The notes under the pieces: model-generated | What the model was told of the DNA's origin: nothing | What the model saw: the letters and a program-made list of their open reading frames with translations, nothing else | Database searches by the model: none | Translations under genes and position numbers: made by a program | Source of the DNA: JADKAV01 sp963704075 | Lineage (GTDB): Bacteria; Actinomycetota; Actinomycetes; S36-B12; UBA10799 | NCBI GenBank assembly: GCA_963704075.1 | Contig: CAVPGV010000027.1 | Coordinates: 1 to 64,000 of the forward strand | DNA length: 64,000 nt | Direction of reading: 5' to 3' | Shown: piece by piece, positions 28,453 to 37,051 of the stretch | How the letters are laid out: every line of letters starts with the position of its first letter | Position numbering within the stretch: the stretch's first letter is position 1

Positions 28453-29482
28453 ATGGATCTCGCCGTCTACCTCGCCTACGCGCCGTGGGTCCACCTCGAC
28501 GAGCAACTGCAGTTGGCCCGCCAGGCCGATCGAGCTCGGCTTCCACAGCGCGTGGGTCGCCGAAACGTGGGGGCAGGACGCCACCGCTGTGCTCGCAGCG
28601 TTGGCTGTCACAACGCGGAACATCCGTCTGGGCGCCGCGATAATGCAGATCCCGGCCCGCCAACCCACCACCGCGGCATCAGCGATTTCAACCGTCGACC
28701 AGCTGTCCCACGGCCGCGCCATCCTGGGTCTGGGGTTGTCGGGACCGCAGGTTTCGGAAGGCTGGTACGGCGTGCCGTTCGTGTCGCCTTTGGGCCGAAC
28801 GCGGGAGTACATCGACATCGTGCGGATGGCACTGGCACGCGAGAAGGTCGAATACCACGGTAAACACTTCCAGCTGCCCGTTGAAGGTGCTGGTCTCGGA
28901 CTCGGCAAACCGCTGAAGATGATCGGCCGGCCGGTCCAGGATCGCATCCCCGTCTATCTGGGTGTGATGGGCGAGAAGACCGTTCGCCAGGCGGGACAGA
29001 TCGCCGACGGCTGGCTCCCGGCGTTCTACAGTCCGCAGCATGCAGACGAGTTGAACCGTCCGCTGCTCGACGGCATCGCCGCGGCGGGCCGGTCCCGGGA
29101 CGACATCCGTATCGCACCCACCGTGCCGGTCGCCCTGGCCGGAACCCTTGAGGAAGCACGAGATCTGCTGCGGCCCATTCTGACCTTCTACTTCGGAGCG
29201 ATGGGCGCCAAGGACAAGAACTTCTACATCGAGCTCGCCACCCGCTACGGGTTCGGCGATGTAGCCGTGGCATGCCAGGAAGCCTTCCTGGCGGGTGACC
29301 GGATGGGCGCAGCGGCGACGCTGACCCCGGAGGTCATCGATCTGGCCGCGATCGCCGCAACCCCATCGACGCTGGAGGACCGGCTGGCCGCCTACGCACA
29401 CGCCGGCGTGGACACCTTGATCGCCCTGCCGTTCGGGGACCGCCCGCGACTTCTGGAGGCGTTGTCGAAGTACCTGCCATAG
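28453..29482 (+). CDS. LLM class flavin/F420-dependent oxidoreductase, one apparent frameshift
   Basis: The corrected product is 342 residues, typical of the family. The N-terminus is MDLAVYLAYAPWVHLDEQ; after the break come FHSAWVAETWGQDA, IRLGAAIMQIPARQP, the DQLSHGRAILGLGLSGPQVSEGWYG loop and a C-terminal helical part. The frame gains one base at 28531: GAT+C before GAG (Asp either way) gives RQADELGFHSAW. The nine-base context CCGATCGAG is identical to that of the break in the DUF222 gene at 4629. ATG 28453 has GGAG 8 bases upstream. Confidence 0.82.
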
Positions 29483-29499
29483 CTCGATTTATGTGAAGG

Positions 29500-29515
29500 G
29501 TATTTACACAAATAC
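29500..29515. promoter_or_regulatory. Inverted repeat before the ArsR-type regulator gene
   Basis: GTATTT-ACAC-AAATAC is a perfect 6+6 inverted repeat, with AAGG and CTCCTT flanks extending the symmetry imperfectly. It lies 22 bp ahead of the regulator ATG, in an A/T-rich patch that stands out in this G+C-rich DNA and probably contains the promoter. Self-repression by the ArsR-like protein is the simplest reading. Confidence 0.5.
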
Positions 29516-29537
29516 TCCTTCGTATTATTCTGGCCTC

Positions 29538-30113
29538 ATGCCAGAGAAACGCGTTGAACATGTCGCAGCACTGCGGGCGCTGACCAACCCCCTGCGACTC
29601 AGGCTGTACTACGCCCTGTGCATGTCCGGATCGGCCACGGCCACCCACCTCGCCGATGAACTGGACGAGTCCGTCTCGCTGGTCAGTTATCACCTGCGCC
29701 GACTCGCGGCTTTCGACTACGTGGAACCCGACCCGGATCCACCCGGCGGCGACGCGCGGGAGCGATGGTGGCGCCCGACCAGCGAAGGATTCTCCTTCTC
29801 CCCGTCGGACTTCGACGAAGGGCCCGAGGCGGCCGCGGCCCTGACCCAGGCGATGCGGCAGATGACCGCCCACCGAATGGCCTACTGGCAAGCGTGGGTG
29901 GATGGACAGGCCGGCTGGACCGTACAGTGGCGCGACGCCGCGTTCTCCGGCGACAACCCCCTGCTGGAGATGACACCGGAGCAACTGCACGAGTTCAGCG
30001 AGGATTACCTGGAACTTGTGCGCGGTTGGCACGAACGCCTGGCCACAGCCCCCGAAGAACCCGAACGCGAGCACGTAATGCTGTCCATGCAGGCGTTCCC
30101 CTTCCGGCCATGA
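29538..30113 (+). CDS. ArsR-type winged-helix transcriptional regulator
   Basis: The product is 191 residues. The N-terminal winged helix reads VAALRALTNPLRLRLYYAL and ATHLADELDESVSLVSYHLRRLAAFDYVE, the typical ArsR/HTH_20 start. The C-terminal half is helical and Trp-rich (AYWQAWVDGQAGW), without a visible metal-binding Cys motif, so it is probably a ligand or drug sensor rather than a metal sensor. Its stop overlaps the MFS start as ATGA. ATG 29538 is chosen because it lies after the operator-like repeat. Confidence 0.86.
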   Translation: MPEKRVEHVAALRALTNPLRLRLYYALCMSGSATATHLADELDESVSLVSYHLRRLAAFDYVEPDPDPPGGDARERWWRPTSEGFSFSPSDFDEGPEAAAALTQAMRQMTAHRMAYWQAWVDGQAGWTVQWRDAAFSGDNPLLEMTPEQLHEFSEDYLELVRGWHERLATAPEEPEREHVMLSMQAFPFRP

Positions 30114-31324
30114 GTACCGACGTGCAGGCTCGTCCGGCCTATCGCGACGCCAACGCCCTGCGCTGGGTTGGCGGATATCTCAGCTCCCTGATCGGGGATC
30201 AGGTCTGGTTCGTCGCGCTCGGCTGGGCCGCTGTGCAAGCAGGCACGCCGGGGCAGGTCGGCCTCGTCATCGCCGCAGGTGCGGTTCCCCGCGCCCTGCT
30301 ATTGGTCTTCGGCGGGGCTTTGGCCGACCGGTGGGGTCCGCGCAGGGCCGCGATTCGCAGCGATGCCGCCCGCACCGTCCTCCTGCTCGGTGCCGCCTCA
30401 GCCGCGCTTCTCACCCCGCCCTCCGTCGCCGTGCTGTTCCTGCTGGCGGCCGCCTTCGGAGCGGTGGACGCCCTGTTCCTGCCCGCCGCCGGTGCGATGC
30501 CTCAACAGTTGGTCTTGCCCGAGCAGATCACCAGCGTGCAGGGGATGCGCGCCACGGCTCAACGTGTGGCCACCACCGCCGGGGCGCCGCTGGGAGGGCT
30601 CGCTGTGGCGATTGCCGGAATCGGCTGGGCGTTCGCTCTGGCCGCGTTCCTCACTGCCGTGAGCGTGGTCGCCCTGTTCATGACCCGGGTCCGCTCGGAT
30701 CGGCCATCGCACGATGAACCGTTGCTGCGCGAGGTCAGGGCCGGCCTGCGGTACGTCCGCCATCACCACGTCCTGCTTCCTCTGCTCGTGTTCAGCGCTG
30801 CCGCGGAACTGGGTTTCAGCGGTGCCGTGAACGTGGGCCTGCCGATCCTCGCCGCGGATCGCGGCTGGGGCGCCGGCGGGGTCGGATTGTTGCTCGGAGC
30901 GTTCGGCCTCGGTGCGACTGCCACTGCTTTGCTGCTCGTGGCGAAACCTCACGTACCACGTGCGGGCCTGATGCTGGCCCCCATCGTTGCGCTCATGGCG
31001 ACGTCGCTGGCCGGGATCGGCATGAGCCCGAGCCTGCGGATCTCCGCGATCGCTGCATTCTGCCTCGGCGCCGGTGCGGGACTTGCCGGTTCATTGGTCG
31101 GTTCGCTGGTGCTCACCGAGAGCGATCCGGCACTGGTATCCCGGGTGGTGTCGCTGGCGACCCTGGCGAGCCTGGGCCTGTCCCCCGTGGCGTTGGGGGT
31201 CACCGGCCTGCTCGCCGAGGCCGCCGGTGCTTCCGCGCCATTCATGATCGGTGGCCTCATCTCCGCGCTCGGTGCATGCGTTGTCGTCGCCTCGCCGGGC
31301 CTGCGCCGCGCCGAGCTGCCGTAG
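30110..31324 (+). CDS. MFS transporter
   Basis: The product is 404 residues with about 12 helices. The loop 2-3 signature GGALADRWGPRRAAIRSD is typical of drug efflux MFS proteins, and the pattern resembles the enterobactin exporter/MefA-like group. It is translationally coupled (ATGA) to the preceding ArsR regulator, a common arrangement for regulator-efflux pairs. The substrate is unknown. Confidence 0.88.
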   Translation: MSTDVQARPAYRDANALRWVGGYLSSLIGDQVWFVALGWAAVQAGTPGQVGLVIAAGAVPRALLLVFGGALADRWGPRRAAIRSDAARTVLLLGAASAALLTPPSVAVLFLLAAAFGAVDALFLPAAGAMPQQLVLPEQITSVQGMRATAQRVATTAGAPLGGLAVAIAGIGWAFALAAFLTAVSVVALFMTRVRSDRPSHDEPLLREVRAGLRYVRHHHVLLPLLVFSAAAELGFSGAVNVGLPILAADRGWGAGGVGLLLGAFGLGATATALLLVAKPHVPRAGLMLAPIVALMATSLAGIGMSPSLRISAIAAFCLGAGAGLAGSLVGSLVLTESDPALVSRVVSLATLASLGLSPVALGVTGLLAEAAGASAPFMIGGLISALGACVVVASPGLRRAELP

Positions 31325-31435
31325 GGTCTCGTCCTTCACGTCGAGTGACTCCCCCACCCCGGTGGATGGCTGAGCCGACTCAGGGGGCGCTGACGGCTTG
31401 CTGACCGGGTCTCGCATGAAACTGGTGCTTCAGTC

Positions 31436-31470
31436 TTGACAATGTATCGAACGTGTGTTCGAATATGGGT
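31436..31470 (+). promoter_or_regulatory. Promoter of the first DUF222-HNH copy, probably leaderless
   Basis: A consensus -35 TTGACA (31436-31441) is followed after exactly 17 bp by TCGAAT (31459-31464) as -10. A start point 7 bases on would be 31471, the A of the ATG, and there is no ribosome binding site, so a leaderless transcript is predicted. The LexA box covers the spacer and the -10. Confidence 0.6.
31447..31462. promoter_or_regulatory. SOS (LexA) box
   Basis: TCGAAC-GTGT-GTTCGA matches the actinobacterial/mycobacterial LexA consensus TCGAAC-N4-GTTCGA perfectly. It overlaps the -10 of the promoter for the DUF222-HNH gene, so LexA would block it until DNA damage. The corresponding position ahead of the second copy (about 32830-32842) does not retain the box. 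Confidence 0.85.
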
Positions 31471-32832
31471 ATGAGCTTCCCCGTCATCGACCCGTTCCCG
31501 TCGGTCAGCGCCGCGCTGGCCGACGCACGGCGACTCGACGACCATGACCTGTGCGAAGCCATTGCGGACGCCGAGATGGCCATGCGCGCCCAGCAGGCGC
31601 AGTTCGCGGTGCTGGCCGCCGAGCTCAGTTCCCGCATCCAGGCGATGGGCTACCCGCTCAACGGCGCCGCGGAGGAATTGGCCACCATGCTGGCGATCTC
31701 CCCGCGCAGCGCCGATCACCGGATGGACACCGCGGTCGGGTTGTGCGACCGGGAACTGCTGTGGGCCGCGTTGTACGACGGGCGCATCGACCAGGCCAAA
31801 GCCGTGATGATCCACGACCTGCTGGCCTCCATACCCGACCCGCGCCGTGAAGAACTCGAACTGATCGCGATCGGCTACGCACAGTCCCACACCGGCCACC
31901 AACTCCGCAAGAAACTGCTGGCCCTGACCTGCCAGGACCCCGACGACACCCTGCGCCGCCAAGCCATCGACCGGCGCGGAGTCTGGGTGCAACCGGCCGG
32001 ACACGGCATGGCCGACATCAGCGCCTACCTATCGGCCGAGCACGCCGAAATCTTCATGGAAGCCCTGGCCAAACTGGCCGCCGCCGACGACTGCGCCGAC
32101 CCCTACCAGCAAGGCGATGCCCGCACCGCCGCCCAGCGCCAAGCCGACGCCCTGATCGGGTTCCTGGACCTGCACACCAGCGTGGACGTGAATGTGGACG
32201 TGGTGATCAGCGCTGATGCCCTGATCGGGGACAACGACTGGACCCCCGAATCCAAACGCCTGGGCCCGATCGGCTCCCAGATCGCCCGCGACCTGTGCAC
32301 CTCCCCCGACGCCCGCTGGCGACGGCTGGTCACCGACCCGGTCACCGGCCAACTAGCCGCCATGGGAACCATCAAATACCGCATCCCCGACCACATCCGC
32401 CAGGCCGTCAAAGCCCGCGACCTGACCTGCCGATTCCCCGGCTGCCACGCCCGCGCCGAATACTTCGACTGCGACCACATCATCGCCCACCCCGCCGGGC
32501 AGACCTGCCCGGACAACCTCGCCGGCCTGTGCCGACGCCACCACCGCACCAAAACCTTCACCGCCTGGAAAACCCGACGCGACCCCCACACCCCCACCCA
32601 CGACCTCATCTGGACCAGCCCCCTCGGCCGAACCCACCGCACCACCGCCCACCACTACCAACAAGACGAATAGCACCGGTGCGCCAACGGTTACGCGGCT
32701 AGCGGACCACCCACAGTCGCGTGGCCTTGTAGGACTCGTATCCCGACGTTGCCCGTGCCCGTAGCGTCACACGGATGAACAGTCTGGTCGCCCGGCCTGT
32801 TGTGCGGATGACCACCTTCCCGCGCTTCGTCG
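31463..32832. repeat. Tandem duplication unit 1 (DUF222-HNH gene plus 3' end of secreted-protein gene)
   Basis: This 1.37 kb unit recurs at 32843-34212 with an exact offset of 1380 bp. It contains a DUF222-HNH gene and the last roughly 135 bp of the opposite-strand secreted-protein gene. Copies differ mainly at synonymous positions. The junction near 32833-32842 cuts the secreted-protein gene copy. Confidence 0.85.
31471..32673 (+). CDS. DUF222/13E12-type HNH endonuclease, copy 1 (SOS-controlled)
   Basis: The product is 400 residues. A helical DUF222 region (ARRLDDHDLCEAIADAEMAM, then RSADHRMDTAVGLCDRELLW) is followed by an HNH domain: CRFPGCHARAEYFDCDHI, HPAGQTCPDNLAGLCRRHHRTKT. The Cys pairs are probable zinc ligands and the HxH/Asp set the catalytic site. 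The LexA box ahead links expression to DNA damage, as known for some 13E12-family genes of Mycobacterium. ATG 31471 is preferred over 31465 because it coincides with the predicted transcription start. Whether it cuts DNA is unproven. Confidence 0.88.
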   Translation: MSFPVIDPFPSVSAALADARRLDDHDLCEAIADAEMAMRAQQAQFAVLAAELSSRIQAMGYPLNGAAEELATMLAISPRSADHRMDTAVGLCDRELLWAALYDGRIDQAKAVMIHDLLASIPDPRREELELIAIGYAQSHTGHQLRKKLLALTCQDPDDTLRRQAIDRRGVWVQPAGHGMADISAYLSAEHAEIFMEALAKLAAADDCADPYQQGDARTAAQRQADALIGFLDLHTSVDVNVDVVISADALIGDNDWTPESKRLGPIGSQIARDLCTSPDARWRRLVTDPVTGQLAAMGTIKYRIPDHIRQAVKARDLTCRFPGCHARAEYFDCDHIIAHPAGQTCPDNLAGLCRRHHRTKTFTAWKTRRDPHTPTHDLIWTSPLGRTHRTTAHHYQQDE

Positions 32833-32835
32833 TAC
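32699..32835 (-). pseudogene. Truncated copy of the 3' end of the secreted-protein gene
   Basis: Bases 32699-32835 match the end of the gene at 34079-35041 (offset 1380), encoding the C-terminal ATRLFVRVTLRA..YKATRLWVV tail and stop. Homology stops where the second DUF222-HNH copy begins, so no start or signal peptide remains. It is a by-product of the tandem duplication, or of misassembly. Confidence 0.8.
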
Positions 32836-32842
32836 AGTGCGA

Positions 32843-34212
32843 ATGTGGGTATGAGCTTCCCGGTCATCGACCCGTTCCCGTCGGTCAGCGCCGCGCTGGC
32901 CGACGCACGGCGGCTCGACGACCATGACCTGTGCGAAGCGATTGCGGACGCTGAGATGGCCATGCGCCGCCAGCAGGCACAGTTCGCGGTGCTGGCCGCC
33001 GAGCTCAGTTCCCGGATCCAGGCGATGGGCTACCCGCTCAACGGCGCCGCCGAGGAACTGGCCACCATGCTGGCGATCTCCCCGCGCAGCGCCGACCACC
33101 GGATGGACACCGCCGTCGGGTTGTGCGACCGGGAACTGTTGTGGGCCGCACTGTACGACGGGCGCATCGACCAGACCAAAGCGACCATGATCCACGACCT
33201 GCTGGCCTCGGTGCCCGACCCGCGCCGCGAAGAACTCGAACTGATCGCGATCGGCTACGCACACACCCACACCGGCCACCAACTCCGCAAGAAACTGCTG
33301 GCCCTGACCTGCCAGGATCCCGACGACACCCTGCGCCGCCAGGCGATCGACCGGCGCGGGGTGTGGGTGCAACCGGCCGGACACGGCATGGCCGACATCT
33401 TCGCCTACGTATCCGCCGAGCACGCCGAAATCTTCCTGCAAGCCCTGGCGAAACTGGCCGCCGCCGGCGACTGCGCCGACCCGTATGAACAAGGCGACGC
33501 GCGCACCGCCGCCCAGCGCCAGGCCGACGCCCTGGTCGGGTTCCTCGACCTGCACACCACCGTGGACGTCACCGTCGACGTGGTGATCAGCGCCGACGCC
33601 CTGATCGGTGACAACGACTGGACCCCGCACTCCAAACGCCTGGGCCCGATCGGCTCCCAGATCGCCCGCGACCTGTGCACCTCCCCCGACGCCCGCTGGC
33701 GACGCCTGGTCACCGACCCGGTCACCGGCCAACTGCAGGCCATGGGAACCATCAAATACCGCATCCCCGACCACATCCGCCACGCCGTCAAAGCCCGCGA
33801 CCTGACCTGCCGGTTCCCCGGCTGCCACGCCCGCGCCGAATACTTCGACTGCGACCACATCATCGCCCACCCCGCCGGCCAGACCTGCCCGGACAACCTC
33901 GCCGGGCTCTGCCGACGACACCACCGCACCAAAACCTTCACCGCCTGGAAAGCCCACCGCGACCAGCAAACCCCCACCCACGACCTCATCTGGACCAGCC
34001 CCCTCGGCAACACCCACCGCACCACCGCCCACCGCTACCAACAAGACGAATAGCACCGGTGTGCCAACGGTTACGCGGCTAGCGGACCACCCACAGTCGC
34101 GTGGCCTTGTAGGGCTCGTATCCCGATGTTGCGCGTGCCCGTAGCGTCACACGGACGAACAGTCTGGTGGCCCGGCCCGTCGTGCGGATTGTCACCTTGC
34201 CGCGCTTGGTCT
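32843..34212. repeat. Tandem duplication unit 2
   Basis: Second copy of the 1.37 kb unit beginning at 31463. Here the opposite-strand gene continues beyond the unit as the full secreted-protein gene. The SOS box of unit 1 lies just outside the homologous segment and is absent here. Confidence 0.85.
32851..34053 (+). CDS. DUF222/13E12-type HNH endonuclease, copy 2 (no SOS box)
   Basis: The product is 400 residues, the same length as copy 1 and differing at only a small number of residues; all HNH cysteines and histidines are kept. The upstream sequence comes from the truncated secreted-protein gene and carries neither TTGACA nor a LexA box, so regulation should differ or the gene may be silent. 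A GTG at 32845 is a possible alternative start. Nucleotide differences are largely synonymous, which suggests selection on both copies or two strains' alleles placed in series. Confidence 0.85.
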   Translation: MSFPVIDPFPSVSAALADARRLDDHDLCEAIADAEMAMRRQQAQFAVLAAELSSRIQAMGYPLNGAAEELATMLAISPRSADHRMDTAVGLCDRELLWAALYDGRIDQTKATMIHDLLASVPDPRREELELIAIGYAHTHTGHQLRKKLLALTCQDPDDTLRRQAIDRRGVWVQPAGHGMADIFAYVSAEHAEIFLQALAKLAAAGDCADPYEQGDARTAAQRQADALVGFLDLHTTVDVTVDVVISADALIGDNDWTPHSKRLGPIGSQIARDLCTSPDARWRRLVTDPVTGQLQAMGTIKYRIPDHIRHAVKARDLTCRFPGCHARAEYFDCDHIIAHPAGQTCPDNLAGLCRRHHRTKTFTAWKAHRDQQTPTHDLIWTSPLGNTHRTTAHRYQQDE

Positions 34213-35041
34213 TGACCCGGGCGAACTTTCGTTTGGAGCCCTTCGCGGAGAGTTTGGTCCCCCACTTGACCGAGACCTTCGCGCGCTGCTTCGCGTTGGT
34301 CACCACCGGCCGTTTGAGAAGCACGGTCCGACCCTTGCGTTTGATGCGAGCGGGCAACTTCACGGAAGCGGTCTGTTTGACGACCGGCACCACGCCAGGT
34401 GTGACCTCCAACGACCCGTCCAGGTACCACCCGACCCCGCGGTTCAGGTCGAGGTAATCGTCGGCCAATGCACACAATGCTCCCTGTAACGACGGCGTCG
34501 ACGTGCCGGCCACGGCGAAGCCTCGCGAGCCGGGATCATACGCACGTCCCGTCGAACCCCCGATCGCATCGGTCGCTGTGGACGACGCACTGGCCGTTCC
34601 CGTGACGGTGCAGGAACCCAGAACTCCTACGCTGATCGTGACGTTGTACGGCACGGTCAGTGTCATCGCACCGTTTGCGGCAAGAGTGCCGGTGACCTCG
34701 GCCCTCCTGACATCAACCGCGACAAGACCTCCAGGCGCGGTGATGCCGGGCCACGACTGCCCGGACACGGGGAACCGCAGTCCTCCTCCGGCCAGTGAGC
34801 CAGTCATCCGCACCGCTCCGGCGGAGGTGATGTAGGCGTAGTAGGTGCCACCGCCCGACTTGGGCAATGCGACATAACTGCACCCGGGGACCAGCGCCTC
34901 CCCGAAGGGTGTGGCTTGCGCACACGCAGGAAGCGTCGCGACTGCGGAACCGTCGCCGGGTACGGACGCCGCCTGTAGCGGTGGCGCAGCCAACATGCCG
35001 ACGAACAGCGCGGCCGCAGATATCGGCACGGCGAGTCTCAT
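34079..35041 (-). CDS. Secreted protein with basic Lys-rich C-terminal domain
   Basis: The product is 320 residues with a Sec signal (MRLAVPISAAALFVGMLAAP, cleavage near LQAASV). The middle is Gly/Ser/Thr/Val-rich beta-type sequence with several cysteines (ACAQ, PGCSY, GSCTVTG, LCALADDY). The last 100 residues are strongly basic, resembling the Ig-like/IPT-type repeats of actinobacterial surface proteins. The open frame extends 73 codons upstream without coding character, so ATG 35041 is used. The function is unknown; a cell-wall or polyanion contact through the basic tail is possible. Confidence 0.7.
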   Translation of the reverse strand: MRLAVPISAAALFVGMLAAPPLQAASVPGDGSAVATLPACAQATPFGEALVPGCSYVALPKSGGGTYYAYITSAGAVRMTGSLAGGGLRFPVSGQSWPGITAPGGLVAVDVRRAEVTGTLAANGAMTLTVPYNVTISVGVLGSCTVTGTASASSTATDAIGGSTGRAYDPGSRGFAVAGTSTPSLQGALCALADDYLDLNRGVGWYLDGSLEVTPGVVPVVKQTASVKLPARIKRKGRTVLLKRPVVTNAKQRAKVSVKWGTKLSAKGSKRKFARVKTKRGKVTIRTTGRATRLFVRVTLRARATSGYEPYKATRLWVVR

Positions 35042-35127
35042 ACGACCAGATAACCATGTCTGCCGCTCATGGGCCGAGTCACCCGCGTTTCGTCCCCGAC
35101 TGCCCGCCCTGCGGCACACTGTTGTGC

Positions 35128-35517
35128 ATGACCATCGGCGAACGACTGCCAGCCGAACTCGCCGTCGCCATGCGTCGCCGCGACACGGCGGTCGTCTCCG
35201 CAATCCGCTCCGCGATGTCGGCAATCGCGAATGCGCAGGCGGTTCCGACGGCGGACCCATCGCGCACCACTGCCGAATCCGAGCACTTCGCGGGCTCTGC
35301 TGCCGGGCTCGGAGCTGCGGAGGCCGAACGCATGACCCTCACCGAAACGCAGCAACGCTCCATCGTCGCCGGCGAGGTCGCGCAGTTGCTCGAGCACGTG
35401 CATCGGCTCGACAGGCTCTGCCGCCGGGACGAGGCCGACGGGGTACGTCGCGCCGTTCACACCCTCAAAGCCGTCCTGGACCACTCCGCGACACCTACAG
35501 TTTCGGATACCCCGTGA
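35128..35517 (+). CDS. GatB/YqeY-like domain protein
   Basis: The product is 129 residues. The N-terminus (LPAELAVAMRRRDTAVVSAIRSAMSAIANAQA) matches the YqeY/GatB-tail pattern of small helical proteins thought to bind tRNA. The C-terminal half (TETQQRSIVAGEVAQLLEHVHRL) fits the second helical bundle. ATG 35128 begins the conserved region. It overlaps the end of the convergent kinase gene by 23 bp. The function of stand-alone YqeY proteins is unresolved. Confidence 0.75.
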   Translation: MTIGERLPAELAVAMRRRDTAVVSAIRSAMSAIANAQAVPTADPSRTTAESEHFAGSAAGLGAAEAERMTLTETQQRSIVAGEVAQLLEHVHRLDRLCRRDEADGVRRAVHTLKAVLDHSATPTVSDTP

Positions 35518-37051
35518 TCCGCTGTATCTCCTTGTACAAAGGCCGCAACTGTTCGTAGGTCTTGGCGTACACGCTCTCGTACAACTGGCTGTACAACTCC
35601 CGGTTCGCGGGGATCGGCTCGAACACCTCGGCCGGTCGGGTCATGTGCTGCGCGGCCTCGTCGATGTCGGCGTAGACACCCATCCCCACCGCCGCATCCA
35701 TGGCCGCCCCGACCACGGACGTCTCCGGGGTATGGGGCCGGTACACCGGCAGGTCGAAGATGTCCGCGGTCATCTGCATGATCGAGTCGCTGCGCGAGCC
35801 GCCGCCGGTGGCCCGCAGTTCGGTGATGGGAACCCCGTTCTTCTTCTCCGTCAGGCGGGCACCTTCCTTGAGCGCGAAGACGATGCCCTCCAGGATCGCC
35901 CGGTACAGGTGGGCGCGCGTGTGGACATCGCCGAAGCCGAACACGGCGCCCTTGGCGTACGGCTCGAGGTCCGGTCCGGGGGTCCAGTAGGGCTGGCAGA
36001 CCAGGCCTTGTGATCCCGGTGGGACGTCCCGCACAAGCTCCTCCAGCAGGTCCTCGGGCGCCTGCCCGGAGTCGGCGGCCATCAGCCGTTCCTGCAACCC
36101 GAACTCCTCCTTGAACCAGGAGACCATCCACAAGCCACGCACCACGGCCACCTCGGTGTAGAACTCCCCCGGCACCGCCGAGGAGTAGGGCGGCAGCATC
36201 GGCCGCAGTTCCACGTACTTCTGGATCTGCGTGTTGATGGTGGCAGTGGTGCCGAAACTGATGCACGCGACCTTCGGGGTGAGGCAGCCGGAACCGATGA
36301 TGTCGCACGCCTTGTCGTTGGATGCCGCGATGAACGGCAACCCGGCAGGCAGTCCCGTCTCCTCGGCGGCCTGCGCGGTGATCTGACCCAACGACTCTGT
36401 CGGGCGCACCAACTCCGACAACTTGTCGCGCTCCATTGGGAACATGCGCCACTTGAGGTCGAACCTGCCCGCCCAGTCCGAGGACTTCACGTCGTACGGG
36501 ACAGTGCCGATGGCGTTCCCGGCGGAGTCGCGGTACTGGCCAGTCAGCCGATGCGTGAGGTAGCCGGACAGGAACAGGAATTTGTGGGTGCGCTCCCAGA
36601 TGTCGGGCTGATTCTGCTGGATCCAGTTCGACCGGCAGTACTGCGTCGCGTACTCGACCAGTGGATACACACGGGCCGCCTTGAGCAACGGGAAGGTCAA
36701 TCCGGGCAACACCTTGTTGATGTCGGCCTTGCGCTGGTCCAGCCAGACGATCGCCGGTCGCAGTGGCTCCCCGTTGCGGTCGACGTTGATCATCGTCACC
36801 CGCTGAGTGGTGACCGTCGCCGCGAGGATCCGCTCCGCGGAGACCTCGGATTCCGCGAGCAGTTGTCGCGTCGTCTGACACAACATCTCCCAGTAGTACT
36901 CCGGACGCTGCTCGGCGTAACCCGGCTGCTCGGAGAAGTACGGCTCGATCGGTGTCTTGACCAAGTGGTGGATCTCCCCGCTGAAGTCCACCAGGGCCGC
37001 TCGCATCGACTGGGTGCCCGCGTCGATGGCGACGATCAGATCCGCGCTCAT
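35495..37051 (-). CDS. FGGY-family carbohydrate kinase
   Basis: The product is 518 residues. It has an N-terminal phosphate-1 motif IVAIDAGTQSMRAALVD, the TTQRVTMINVDRNGEPLRPAIVWLDQR segment, ASNDKACDIIGSG with the catalytic Asp, and the adenosine motif RATGGGSRSD near 415. The family phosphorylates sugars or polyols (glycerol, xylulose, gluconate); the substrate here is not assignable. The start overlaps the stop of the upstream oxidase gene as ATGA, so both proteins should be made together and probably act on one polyol or its product. Confidence 0.88.
   Translation of the reverse strand: MSADLIVAIDAGTQSMRAALVDFSGEIHHLVKTPIEPYFSEQPGYAEQRPEYYWEMLCQTTRQLLAESEVSAERILAATVTTQRVTMINVDRNGEPLRPAIVWLDQRKADINKVLPGLTFPLLKAARVYPLVEYATQYCRSNWIQQNQPDIWERTHKFLFLSGYLTHRLTGQYRDSAGNAIGTVPYDVKSSDWAGRFDLKWRMFPMERDKLSELVRPTESLGQITAQAAEETGLPAGLPFIAASNDKACDIIGSGCLTPKVACISFGTTATINTQIQKYVELRPMLPPYSSAVPGEFYTEVAVVRGLWMVSWFKEEFGLQERLMAADSGQAPEDLLEELVRDVPPGSQGLVCQPYWTPGPDLEPYAKGAVFGFGDVHTRAHLYRAILEGIVFALKEGARLTEKKNGVPITELRATGGGSRSDSIMQMTADIFDLPVYRPHTPETSVVGAAMDAAVGMGVYADIDEAAQHMTRPAEVFEPIPANRELYSQLYESVYAKTYEQLRPLYKEIQRITGYPKL

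Noticed and set aside
28101..28454. Minus-strand 117-codon ORF in the gap before the LLM oxidoreductase
   Set aside because: Some pieces look coding but there is no family match, start signal or conserved neighbour, so it is reported only as gap content.
32767..34056. A 429-codon minus-strand open frame opposite the second DUF222-HNH gene
   Set aside because: It is Gly/Val-rich antisense of a G/C-third-position gene, has no family content, and recurs in shorter form opposite copy 1.
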